Shown: positions 35,080 through 47,385 of the stretch, piece after piece | How positions within the stretch are numbered: the first letter of the stretch is position 1 | Layout: each line of letters starts with the position of its first letter | Assembly: GCA_949361645.1 (NCBI GenBank) | Contig: OX442426.1 | Span: 7,759,697 to 7,823,696 of the forward strand | Direction of reading: 5' to 3' | DNA length: 64,000 bases | DNA from: Spongilla lacustris | Taxonomy: Eukaryota > Porifera > Demospongiae > Spongillida > Spongillidae | Program-made: the position numbers and the translations under genes | The notes under the pieces: model-generated | Seen by the model: the letters and a program-made list of their open reading frames with translations, nothing else | Database searches by the model: none | What the model was told of the DNA's origin: nothing

Positions 35080-35973
35080 ATGGATTACGCAAGCTCTCCA
35101 GCTACCAGCCCTCAGCAGATCGACAGCCCCCGCACTGCGGCAGAGAAGAAAAACAGGTCCCTCTTTGCTACCGTCAACACGGACAATGACCGCAGCGAAG
35201 ACGTAAAGCCTCCTTACTCATACGTGGCGCTCATTGCCATGGCAATCGCTAAGTCCCCTGACAAGAAGCTCACACTGAGCGGGATCTACCAGTTCATCAT
35301 GGACCAGTTCCCTTACTACGCAAAGAACAAGAAGGGGTGGCAGAACTCCATCCGTCACAATCTATCTCTCAACGAGTGCTTCGTCAAAGTACCAAAGGAG
35401 GGCGGAGACCGTAAAGGCAACTACTGGACCCTGGACGAGTCTTGCGAAGAGATGTTCGAAAACGGCAACTTCAAGAGGCGCAAGCGGATGAAGCGACCGC
35501 AGAAGAACACCAACGAGCCGAAGAAGGCCATCTACTTCACCACGGGAAGCCCGCTTCCGACCTGCTACTACGACAATGCGATCGAGCAGCAACCGGCGCT
35601 GGGCTACAACCCGTATGCACCGTCAGCCTATCATCCCGGGAACAACCACTCCGCCTCGATGGCGTCGCAGTACTATGGCTGGCCCGTGAATACCTCCTCT
35701 ATGGGGTGCATGGGGATGAAGAACAGCCCGCCCTCCACCCCTTTATCCAACTGTAACCCCTTGGACTCTCCCTACAAGTCGTTTGGCAACTGCGGCGCCC
35801 TCTCGACGGCGTTCAATTTCGGCCCGCCGTCCAATAACATGGGGATGAGCATGAACCAGTCGATCAGCATGTACGGCGGTGCGACCTACCTCCAGAGCCC
35901 TGGCTTTGGGTCCCTTCACGGGGCCTACTCGCCTTCAGCGTACGGACTTGTGGACGCGACCAAGGCGATGTAA
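35080..35973 (+). CDS. FOXL2: Forkhead transcription factor, FoxL2-like
   Basis: Single-exon ORF of 297 aa. The forkhead DNA-binding domain spans about residues 43-138, starting [14 protein letters not shown], with recognition helix [15 protein letters not shown] and wing sequence [11 protein letters not shown]. FoxL2 signatures are [34 protein letters not shown] and a Tyr/Pro/Asn-rich C-terminus with [10 protein letters not shown] and SQYYGWPV. No polyalanine tract is seen, unlike mammals. The intronless structure is usual for FoxL2. Family knowledge: nuclear regulator of gonad and mesoderm genes in bilaterians, with homologs reported in sponges. Codon use is GC-rich relative to the surrounding DNA, and an antisense ORF inside it is a shadow. 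FoxL2 rather than FoxL1 is inferred from the domain sequence. Confidence 0.93.
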   Translation: MDYASSPATSPQQIDSPRTAAEKKNRSLFATVNTDNDRSEDVKPPYSYVALIAMAIAKSPDKKLTLSGIYQFIMDQFPYYAKNKKGWQNSIRHNLSLNECFVKVPKEGGDRKGNYWTLDESCEEMFENGNFKRRKRMKRPQKNTNEPKKAIYFTTGSPLPTCYYDNAIEQQPALGYNPYAPSAYHPGNNHSASMASQYYGWPVNTSSMGCMGMKNSPPSTPLSNCNPLDSPYKSFGNCGALSTAFNFGPPSNNMGMSMNQSISMYGGATYLQSPGFGSLHGAYSPSAYGLVDATKAM

Positions 35974-36273
35974 AAGAGGAGGCGGCAAAAGAGTATATAT
36001 TAAGATAAACGATCGAGGCTCGAGATGTTTTATTCATATTCGTTCTTGCTCAGACTGGCAGGCTCATCACTTATTGTCGCTACTTTGCTGGACAAGGACT
36101 TTTAGCCCTCAGCTCTGCTGGTCACCTCTCACCAATCTGTTGTTTTCATTTTTTTTTTTCATTTTAATTTTTTTTTAAATATATATTTCAGATTCAGTGC
36201 TTTATCAGAATATTCCATGTACAGTCATTGATTGAATGATTTGGTAATACAAAAAAAGAAGCAATTTGCACGG
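35974..36273. other. Convergent 3' region of FoxL2 and OTUD3
   Basis: Exactly 300 bp between two converging stop codons. T-rich with several 8-9 base T runs near 36150-36180. No canonical AATAAA is obvious on either strand, so 3' ends may overlap. Confidence 0.5.
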
Positions 36274-38190
36274 TCATATGCATATCGAGCCTTCTGGAGG
36301 CTCTGTGTCTGTCAACACACGCTTTTGGACACTCTGATGCTGTTCCTCAGCTCTTCTTCCCTTGCGAGCTGCCTTTGCCTCCTTCTGAAGTCTCTTTGCA
36401 GAGATGCCAGAGGTAATGTGCTTACTACCAGCGGCAGTAGTGTCCACCCTTTGCACTGCCCCCCTGCCCCCCTTGCTCATACACTCATCTTTGTCCAGGG
36501 CCCCCGTATTAGCTGCTGTGGGGTAGCTGTGTAGATGCTCTGCAAAAAAAAAAAAAACAAAGCAAAATTAATTGAATTACATGTAGGGAATTTAAAAAAA
36601 ATGAGAAGCAGGTGGCATCATTATGACACAAAAAAATAATGACATTCATTGACATCCACCTGTTGCTCCCAAGTCCATCAGCTGTAACAACTCAACTATC
36701 GCTGCATCAATATCATAGCCACTCTCTTCCAAACATTGCTGTGCTAATCCCAGATCCTGGAGTGAGGGGAGAGGGAAGAGGGAAGAGGGGAGAGGAAGAA
36801 TCAAACGAAGTGTTTTTTTTAAGGTGGAGAGATGGTCATACCACCCCCTTCATCACTCAATCGCCATCTCCACCATATTCCATCACTACTTCTACTATCC
36901 CCATCATCCCATCATCACCCCACCATCCCCATCATCACCCTACCATCCACATCATCACCCTACCATCCCCATCATCACCCTCACCATCACCCCAACATCA
37001 TTTCCCACAGACTGATTCCCCCACCTCACCGTGCAGCTTGTAGCCTCCAGAAGGCTCTCCAACTTCTCACTCTTCCTTCCTGCCACCTTCCCCCTTTGCA
37101 CATCACAGTCACCAGGGACCTCGGTACACTGCACTTGAAGAGATATTGGCCATATTCACATCCAGTTACGGGTGCATACAGGGACTCACCAGGTCATGAA
37201 TAGACCACTGCTACTTACCGCTGGAGGGACTTCGGGTGGATTCCTTTCCAGCAGGGGCCTCACAGAGCAGTAATGCTCACCATTGAGGTATGCAATCTGG
37301 GCCTGCCTCCTGGCTCCGGGCACCCTTACCTCCCACAGGGGCAAGTCTAGCTGGTGGATAAGGACATCCATGGTGTAGTGCCTGGCAAAGGCCACAATGG
37401 CATCATTTCCACCATATTCCCCATCCTTGCTGAGTTCTGTGACTAAATAGTGTAGCCAAGTTAATAGATAAATACATTTTAATAATGTGCACTTTAATAA
37501 TCACTAATAATGAACATTGTGCCACCTACTGTAGTCGTCAAATGATGCACCCTCTTCTAAGAACGGACTAAACTCAGCTTCGTGCTGCCTGATGTACTGC
37601 ACGACAGTGCTGCGGACAGTTTCATGTGAAGTGGAGCCATTGTCCAACTGGTCTGCGAGAGCCCTGAATAGGCAGTTACTGAGGGGACCAGGAAATGCAC
37701 AAGGTCATTTCACCACATCCCAACGTTTCTAACGAGGTTGCACAATGACAAAAATGCAAAAACGTCTTTTTGAAATTAGGTCATATTACTCAACACACGC
37801 AACACTCATGCAGTCTGGGTGGGTGGAGATGTAATGCTTGTGTCGACTGCGGAGGGTGTATGGGGCCAACAATGGCACCATCCGCCCCCACATTCGCTTG
37901 CTGCACCCTCTCTTAATTGGTTTACTGCGGTTTTATTTTGGCGGACCCCGCAAATAGCACTGACATCATCATGTGTGTACGTGCGGGGCTCACCCGTCCC
38001 CAGGAACGTCGTGCAACCGCAACCTTAACGCTTCGAGCCGACTGGCAAAAAGTTTAATCTGTGGATCCGACGGATTCAAGTACGCTGACTTTCCTTGTCT
38101 TTTCGCGGCCTGCCTAGCTGCTTTGCCATGTTTCTTGTCGTGCCTATGTCCGTGACCGTCACTCTTACCCCTCCGGGCACCTTTAGGCAT
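36274..38190 (-). CDS. OTUD3: OTU-family deubiquitinase, OTUD3-like
   Basis: Six exons in phase (38190-37994, 37678-37530, 37442-37219, 37128-37030, 36756-36660, 36539-36274) give 343 aa; human OTUD3 is about 398 aa. The lysine/histidine-rich N-terminus (MPKGARRGKSDGHGH) precedes the OTU cysteine-protease domain. Catalytic Asp65 and Cys68 lie in VPGDGNCLFRAL, the block GGNDAIVAFARHYTMDVLIH matches OTUD3, and catalytic His172 lies in NGEHY. A UBA-like segment follows (LAQQCLEESGYDIDAAIVEL), then a basic C-terminus SGISAKRLQKEAKAARKGRR resembling the human KxxRREQQ tail. Activity: removal of ubiquitin chains from substrates. Its ATG lies 60 bp after the stop of the upstream same-strand ATP10-like gene. 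Confidence 0.93.
36885..37005. repeat. CCCCATCATCACCCTACCAT repeat in OTUD3 intron
   Basis: About six imperfect units of 18-21 bp, between exons 4 and 5 of OTUD3. Confidence 0.75.
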
Positions 38191-38250
38191 TAAGGACGTA
38201 AATAAAATACGTAATATTTTCGTTTCTTCTAAATAGAGTGCCGATTATAA

Positions 38251-39675
38251 TCATAGTAATTGTTGAGTGCAATCCAGCATGGCCTTCAACTCCCTGTCTG
38301 TTGGCTTGGCATGCGCCCTCCATCTAATCAGCCCCTCCTTGTCTACTAAGTAGACGTGGCCCGTGATGCTGTTGCCAGTTGACAACTCCTTCTTAATTCG
38401 GGCGGTATCTGACGTGCATGAAATGAAGAAGTGCTGCAAAAACAAAGAAAAAGGGATTCACAAAACTTCGCATGACATACCACCTCTTCTCACGTGTCTA
38501 TCAGGTGGAAGCTGCTTCCTCAAATTGGCCTCCAACCACCTGCTCAATATCTGATAAAACAGCATCTCCACCAATGAAATCTGATAATAAATTTTACAAA
38601 ACAGAACACAAGAGCATCATTAAAAAAAAAAAAAAAAGAAGTGTTATCAAAATATAATGATCTGCACTCTTTCAGGCTTGACCATGTTTGTAGCAACAAG
38701 GCAGCAAAGAAAGTTAAATACCATCTTTACTGCAGTAAAGCTACTTTAAGTTGAACCAAGCTTTTTTAATTTTATTTTATGAGCCATTAATCAACTTTAA
38801 TTATAATTTTGTTGATAATGGTAGCTTAACTTTGCTCGGTATTTGAGGTGTTAAAACTAACCTGAAGCAACTTTTTACCACCCATAACTAAAAGCCCCAC
38901 CTTCCCAGCACTGACCACTGATGCAAACCATACAAGTGTATATGAGGGGTTCACATACATTATTACTAAATGACGACGCCCTCATCTCACCTCCCACACT
39001 GAGACCAGTGGATGGCCACCAAATGCCTTCAAAAATGGCTGTCTGTACAACTCGTTGATGCTCTATGCAACGCAAATGACATAACAGCAGGAAAGATCAC
39101 TACAGAAAATTGATTTTATTTTATTTTAAAAAGGTCAGTCCATGGTACATACCAGACCCATAGCTTTGAGAGAGACCAACACAAGAGAAACATGTCCACG
39201 CAAGTGCTGTGGAAATTCCACTTTGGTTCGTGACAGAGTGCTGGCAGATACCCTGGGGAAGGCTTTAGCCTCCTGCAAGATAGTGGCATGGACAAGCAGG
39301 TGCTAAAGGTTTTCAGCATTTAACCACCCACCTCCCGGGAGCAAAGCTGACTCGGTGCCTCGTATCTCTTCCCGCCAGTCTTACGAAATTCTATGCAGCG
39401 AAAAAGGTGCACACAATGAAATTATTCACTCCTCCCACCCATCCACCCACCATGAAAATCCGCGAAGTACCCTTTGTTCACCTCATTCCACCTGTTCGTG
39501 TGCATGCATGTAACCGTGTGGAGGATGAATTACCACAGAGGAACCTATCAACATACACCTCTTGCTTTCTCCGCGCCCTTTCCTCTTTCCGTTCTTCCTT
39601 AGTTGCCCCCGAGAATAACCCGGCTGCATGATTCCTCTTCCAAGCACCTCGGAATGTCTTTCGGACAGCTAGCAT
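38251..39675 (-). CDS. Mitochondrial ATP synthase assembly factor, ATP10-like
   Basis: Six exons predict about 198 aa: 39675-39559, 39379-39332, 39272-39153, 39062-38991, 38550-38494 and 38433-38251. The N-terminus MLAVRKTFRGAWKRNHAAG is basic and short of acids, like a mitochondrial targeting sequence. Conserved parts match the ATP10 family: FPRVSASTLSRTKVEFPQHL with RGHVSLVLVSL (beta strand), LRKQLPPDRH, and the C-terminal ITGHVYLVDKEGLIRWRAHA followed by AMLDCTQQLL. Family knowledge: yeast Atp10 binds subunit 6 and helps assemble the F0 sector. Exon 2's acceptor (GTAAG|ACTGG) was chosen because it alone keeps phase, so that boundary is the least certain. Divergent from NOC2L and immediately upstream of OTUD3. 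Confidence 0.8.
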
Positions 39676-39850
39676 GCCGTTCTAGTAGAAAAACAGACAC
39701 CCACACGAAACATGTACAAAGTGTCAACAACCAAGCAACGTAACTTTGCAAATAATGCGCACTCCCTCCACGTGGATTGCTTGAACATGGCTTCATTAAA
39801 GAAGGCGATGAAAAGGTACTACTATACTAGTAGGCAGAGATATTGCAAGC
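39676..39850. promoter_or_regulatory. Bidirectional promoter of ATP10-like and NOC2L genes
   Basis: The start codons of the two divergent genes are 175 bp apart. No TATA box stands out. Confidence 0.55.
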
Positions 39851-42363
<2,513 letters not shown>

Positions 42364-42433
42364 GTGTGTGCCAATGTGTGTGTGTTTGCATTGCATGTGT
42401 GTGTGCATGTGTGTGTACATGTGTGCATTGCAT

Positions 42434-42633
42434 NNNNNNNNNNNNNNNNNNNNNNNNNNNNNNNNNNNNNNNNNNNNNNNNNNNNNNNNNNNNNNNNNNN
42501 NNNNNNNNNNNNNNNNNNNNNNNNNNNNNNNNNNNNNNNNNNNNNNNNNNNNNNNNNNNNNNNNNNNNNNNNNNNNNNNNNNNNNNNNNNNNNNNNNNNN
42601 NNNNNNNNNNNNNNNNNNNNNNNNNNNNNNNNN
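42434..42633. other. Assembly gap (200 N)
   Basis: A round 200-base run of N, conventional for scaffold joins of unknown size. It interrupts NOC2L, and ORFs drawn through it are meaningless. Confidence 0.98.
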
Positions 42634-42981
42634 AAAATAAACCTGTAGAGCTCGGACAAACACATCTTGAATTAGCAGGTATGCCTGACTCCCCAACATG
42701 AAGAGGGTGAAAACTGAGGTGGGCGTGGCAGCAGGGGGAAACATTATCGCCAGAGGGGCGGGGCTTACTATGCTGAACTGTATATTATAGTGCCATGGGG
42801 ATGAAAGGATTAGCACCTTCCTCCTCCCATGAACACTTTCTATCCTCCCAACCTCCTTTTCAAGCCTTCGTTTTGTAGAAATTAGCGGGAAGCAGTAGTT
42901 CCACAGAGAAAGTAGGCTAGCACAGCTGTAGATTGTCTCTAGATTGCCTCGAGACGTTTTTTCAACTAATATTGTCCGCAT
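42634..42981 (-). CDS. Unidentified ORF running into the assembly gap
   Basis: A minus-strand frame open for 116 codons from an ATG at 42981 to the gap edge. It has mixed composition, including ASLLSLWNYCFPLISTKRRL and YLLIQDVFVRALQ. A plausible internal splice arrangement (acceptor TCAG before TTCACCCTC, donor after CTACAG) would use only its last part. Not recognised; it may be an exon of a gene hidden by the gap or chance. Confidence 0.25.
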
Positions 42982-43635
42982 AAAAGGCCCGGTATACCCT
43001 ACTCACTGTACTGCACTTGACATGAAGAAATTTCCATCCGCTTCTATTGCAGCATGAGCGCACGTGATACCGCTTTATTCATGATTAGCTAGTCCAGGGT
43101 AAAGGGTTTTGTTCTCGCTTCAGAAAATAAGTCTGCACATAAGCTAGGCATGTTTAAAACGGGCAATGATCTATCTTTACAACAAGGTGCATTTCACACC
43201 ACTTTCTCAGGCATTTTCTCGAGAAAAAACGGCTTGCCGTTCGAGTGCTCAGGAATGCCAAAACAAAAACAAAGAAACCGTGAGATGCGCGACTTTAGTG
43301 GGCTAATAAAAAACATCCCTCAATAGTGCGCATTGACGTTTTGTAGTGCCAAACTGAATATAGAACAGTTAAAAAATATATTGGTATTTTATGGTAAACG
43401 CATCGTCGGATTAGAACATTAACCACATTTTAATGAGCTCCTACGGGACCCGGATAAGAATTGTACCGTAATATACATACGTTTTCTAATTAACAACCTA
43501 ATGTCCATCTCGAAACAGCCGTGGAAGGAGCACGGCCGTTTCAATACATTGAAAAGTTGGACATTAGGCCTCCGCCCGTGTGATGAATATTAACTACCTA
43601 GTTACCTATGGGGGGTGATCACTGCCATAATTCGA
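42982..43635. other. Intergenic, no recognised gene
   Basis: Contains a CCTAATGTCCA...TGGACATTAGG inverted pair at about 43498-43570 with CGGCCGT inside. The same AACCTAATGTCCAT...CGGCCGTGG motif occurs at 63254-63290, which suggests a MITE. Confidence 0.45.
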
Positions 43636-43639
43636 CACG

Positions 43640-43757
43640 AGCTCGCTTTTCGTATTCGGGTCGCGCCATCTCGTATTCGGGTCGTGCCGTCTCGTATTCG
43701 GGTCGCGCCATCTCGTATTCGGGTCGTGCCGTCTCGTATTTGGGTGGTGCCATCTCG
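43640..43757. repeat. 21-bp minisatellite CTCGTATTCGGGTCGCGCCAT
   Basis: About five to six tandem copies alternating GTCGCGCCAT and GTCGTGCCGT, with no CpG loss despite several CpGs per unit. The reading frames (SYSGRAI, RIRVAPS) are repeat artefacts. Confidence 0.9.
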
Positions 43758-44824
43758 TTACAGCTCTGTAACAGTACGTTGGGTAAGAACGTTCTGTTAC
43801 AGCTCCGTTACAGACATGACATCTCTTAGCCGTTTATTGTCGCGATTGCATAATACCATTGCCATCGTTCCGTACCAGGCTACGGTTTGGATCCAGGGAA
43901 TTTGTTTTGCTTGTATAGTATATATTAAATCAGCCGAGTGCCGGCAGTATGCTCAGCTTCCTTCCTCTCCGTGCATCTTCTAATTGGACAGTAAGTAGGA
44001 ATAGTACGTTCTGACCATGCAAGTCACATGCATATGACGACGATCTGTATAACTCAGCTCGTTTACCAATGGAAACAGTTACAGACATCAATGGTGTTCA
44101 GTTGGTAACTGTGTAGATATATTCGTGCAGAGATCTAATACATCTGGAGATGTCTAGGTATGTCCCAGCGCGCTCACGAATGTCAAACGAATTCGTGTGT
44201 CAGTGAACACACAGTGCTGGCTAACAGTAGAAGGAGCTGCAAGGCCAAGGGGAAAATGAGATCATGATAAAAGCTTGTAATAACCATCTTATACAAGATT
44301 GCCCCCTGCCATTGTCCCCTCTCCTCCCCAGACTTACTCAGATGTGTTAAACCTTAAATCCCCAGGTCCAAGTCCCTACGCATAGGACCAATATTTGAAA
44401 ATTCTGCAGGTGTTTGGCATCCAATTCTGTACTGTTGTTGTACTGGTGCTGTGAAAAATTAAGGGAGCATACAAGTAATAAAAACATCTTCTATGAGAGC
44501 GGTGGTGGTATGTAGGATTTGGAGGTGCAAAAATACAGTGCCTCTGTGACAAACAAGAACAGTTGATAGCTTGTTACTACCCTGGGCATGACAAGACAAT
44601 GACATGTACACATGATATATGTAATCCTCCATTTATCAGCTGATAATAATATGTATCTAGTATATATAATATGATTTTTAAATTTCATGTTAATACAGTT
44701 TAGAGTTTGTTGTAACTAAATAAGTAGTATTGTAGTGCACACATGTATGGTAATGCTGAACGTCTGACTTATAGATGTTTCACAGCCCAACATGGGCAGA
44801 TATAAAGACATAAAATAAGCTTAC
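43758..44824. other. Region 3' of the 44.8-46.5 kb gene, no exon confirmed
   Basis: No transmembrane or tail exon was found in phase for the upstream minus-strand gene. A candidate acceptor near 44552 leads directly into a stop. Confidence 0.35.
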
Positions 44825-46503
44825 AGTCTGCCATATTGGAAGGTGTGGTACTCCCTTGGACAGTGGTGAAAGAGGAGATGGCACCATGGGAAATGGAGGT
44901 GGTATCTTGAACCGTGGTGATCATGAAAGATGAGGCAGAAGCAATATTGATGGAAGATGAGGAAACGACACTTTGAACAGGTGTAGTAATCACTGCAAAA
45001 AGAAAAAAAATTACTCCATATAAAATTCAACTTTGTATAATGAAACAAAGCAGTAGTGATATTAGAAATTCTACCCACATGATTTAATTGTATGTACAGT
45101 GATATATTATAATAAATTATAGTGAACAATCATTTGGCAGCAGCATGTACAATTCTATTGCTAACAAAAGATATGAATAGCGAGGTACAAAAATACGTCT
45201 AATATTGCTGAGAACGAATTGCATCTAGCTACCACTAAATAGTATATCCTGAGAACACAATATCATTCTGTGTTAGCTAGTCAATCCAATATCCAGTAGG
45301 AGAGAGGCAGGGAATATGTGACTATACTTATATAGTGATAGTAGGTAAGTGTTTGGCTTATCAGAGGTAAGACTACATGTATGGGGACTTACTGGTGCAG
45401 GTTAACCTGTCTGGTTGAAGTTGGTAACCAGGGTAATAGCTGCAGTTATATCCTGATGTGGTATCATTGCATATCTGACCGCATCCTCCATTGTCAACAG
45501 CACATTCATCCACATCTATAAAAATGGTACAGACCACATCATAGAAAAAGAATAAAGTGTTTTACCTACCAAGGCTGATGAGAAGAGAAAGACCTGACTG
45601 TGCTTGGTAGTTATTTAGATTTATTTTTGATGAACAGTCAAAATTTCCATAGTTAAAGTACACCCATAATCCAGAAATGATTGCTACAACGTGCAAACCA
45701 TTGTTTTGTGGTATGCATCCTACAAGAACATCTCCTGCGTTGACTGTGAACGGTGAAGTTACCGGGATGTTGGTGCAAACATAGTTAGGTGGTGTGCTTG
45801 TGTAACTTGGAGAAGTCACAGTTATTGTTGATCCTGGCGCTGGTGTATACGCATTATTACTACAATTAATGCTCCCTGATGTGCATCTGTACACAGCAAA
45901 AGTGGCAGATGCTGATGTTGAACTAGCTGTTGGATAGTAGCACACATTCCATCTTGTGGCATTTCCTGCACAGGCCAATGGAGCTCCAATACCAAAGTAT
46001 GTGCTGTCTTGTAAATAATAATTTGAACTAACCATAGCCGGTGGATTGGTTAGGTTCAAGTAATTTCCAAATGTACCACATGATGTACTCATGTGACCTG
46101 GAATGTGAGAGATTTAGAGCAGCTTTAAATCAAAGTTGTGCCTTTTGAAATTAGCAAATATGCATGTTATTACATGCTATATACTGAACTTCATCATTAT
46201 AACTCCAGACCTATTCATAAATAATGGTCCTACCAATTCATTGTATTCATTATTGCTGATCTGAAATACATGAAAGTGTACAACACGTGGTGATCCCCTG
46301 ATGCTGACATCATCCTACCAAAGGCAGGAGTATGCACTAAGCCCATTGCAGTAATGTATTAATAGTTCTATGGCTCGATCGCAATAATGATCAGTAGCGT
46401 GTGTAAATGTTAAAGTACTGAGCATTAATAATGAGGTTCTGGCCACACCTTCAATGAAAAGATGCAGAAGTGACAGAACTGTGAGATGACTGGATGATTT
46501 CAT
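44825..46503 (-). CDS. Secreted or membrane protein: signal peptide, unknown domain, EGF-CA, Ser/Thr stalk (3' end not found)
   Basis: Four exons all joined in phase 1: 46503-46449, 46097-45570, 45515-45393 and 44992-44825. Exon 1 encodes a signal peptide (MKSSSHLTVLSLLHLFIE). Exon 2 encodes about 176 residues with regularly spaced Cys (STSCGTFGNYLNLTNPP, LACAGNATRW, YRCTSGSINC, DVLVGCIPQN) and a hydrophobic beta-rich pattern; I do not recognise the fold. Exon 3 is a calcium-binding EGF domain, DVDECAVDNGGCGQICNDTT, though SYYPGY replaces the usual Cys-x-Cys, so one EGF cysteine seems lost. Exon 4 is Ser/Thr-rich and likely O-glycosylated. The EGF exon phase matches that of the neighbouring sushi gene, suggesting relatedness. 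The end of the gene is not identified. Confidence 0.75.
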
Positions 46504-47385
46504 CCTGAGAAAAGCAGTTATTTCATTCAATATTTAACAACACAATAAACAAGTGCACATATGGAACAATTTTCTCGGATATTATGTTTGGTTTCTTGTT
46601 CCAAGGAGAAATATCAATAGGGTATTCGACGTTATCTTCACTATTGCGAGAGGGACAATAAAACATTGCCTTTTTATGATGGGGATTTCAATTTGTAAGA
46701 ATCACTCCTTAAATGATATTTCGGAAAGACCTCTACTACAAAATGCGTCTTTTAAATGTAAGCATGTAATGTATATTTCACAGATTACACGGTACATAGC
46801 CAGCGCGTAGACTCCTACTACTTTTATCAAACATATATGGCCCGTATGGCGGAGTGTGCGTAGGAAATTGCTGATTTCGTCACTGTCAGATGTGCTGGAT
46901 TGAATGAAAAATTTACAAATTTCATCTACCAGAAGAGGCACGCTCTACCATTAGAGCTGCATCCGGCAGCGCTTTATACATATAAAAGGTTAGTACTGCA
47001 TCTCGTTATCCTCGCTAATTAGCATGCACACGAGAATTTTTTAAAAGATATATGCACACACAATTTGGAATATCATGTGAATTACACGTTCCTGTCAGAT
47101 TAGCCTTACCTCACACAATGGAGAGCAAGTCTGTCCTCAAGGAAATAGTATTTTACTGTAGATTGTACCGTATATTTGCTTACCGCATGTGTTATGTAAG
47201 CTTTTGTTTACTAGTATATGGAAACGCAATTTGCTTGAACATGCACACCGTACGCGTTATGTCACTAGTCGACGCCTGAGTACAGCGGCGGCGGAACGGG
47301 AGTGTGGGGGGGGGGGGGGGGGGGGGGGTATTAACCACCCAACTTTACCATGAGCATGATTTGTGATTTGACGTAATTAATTTAC
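46504..47385. other. Intergenic, no recognised gene
   Basis: Includes a G run at about 47307-47328. No conserved ORF. Confidence 0.45.

Noticed and set aside
35362..35756. ORFs antisense to or out of frame with FoxL2
   Set aside because: Shadow frames of a GC-rich coding exon with an unmistakable forkhead domain.
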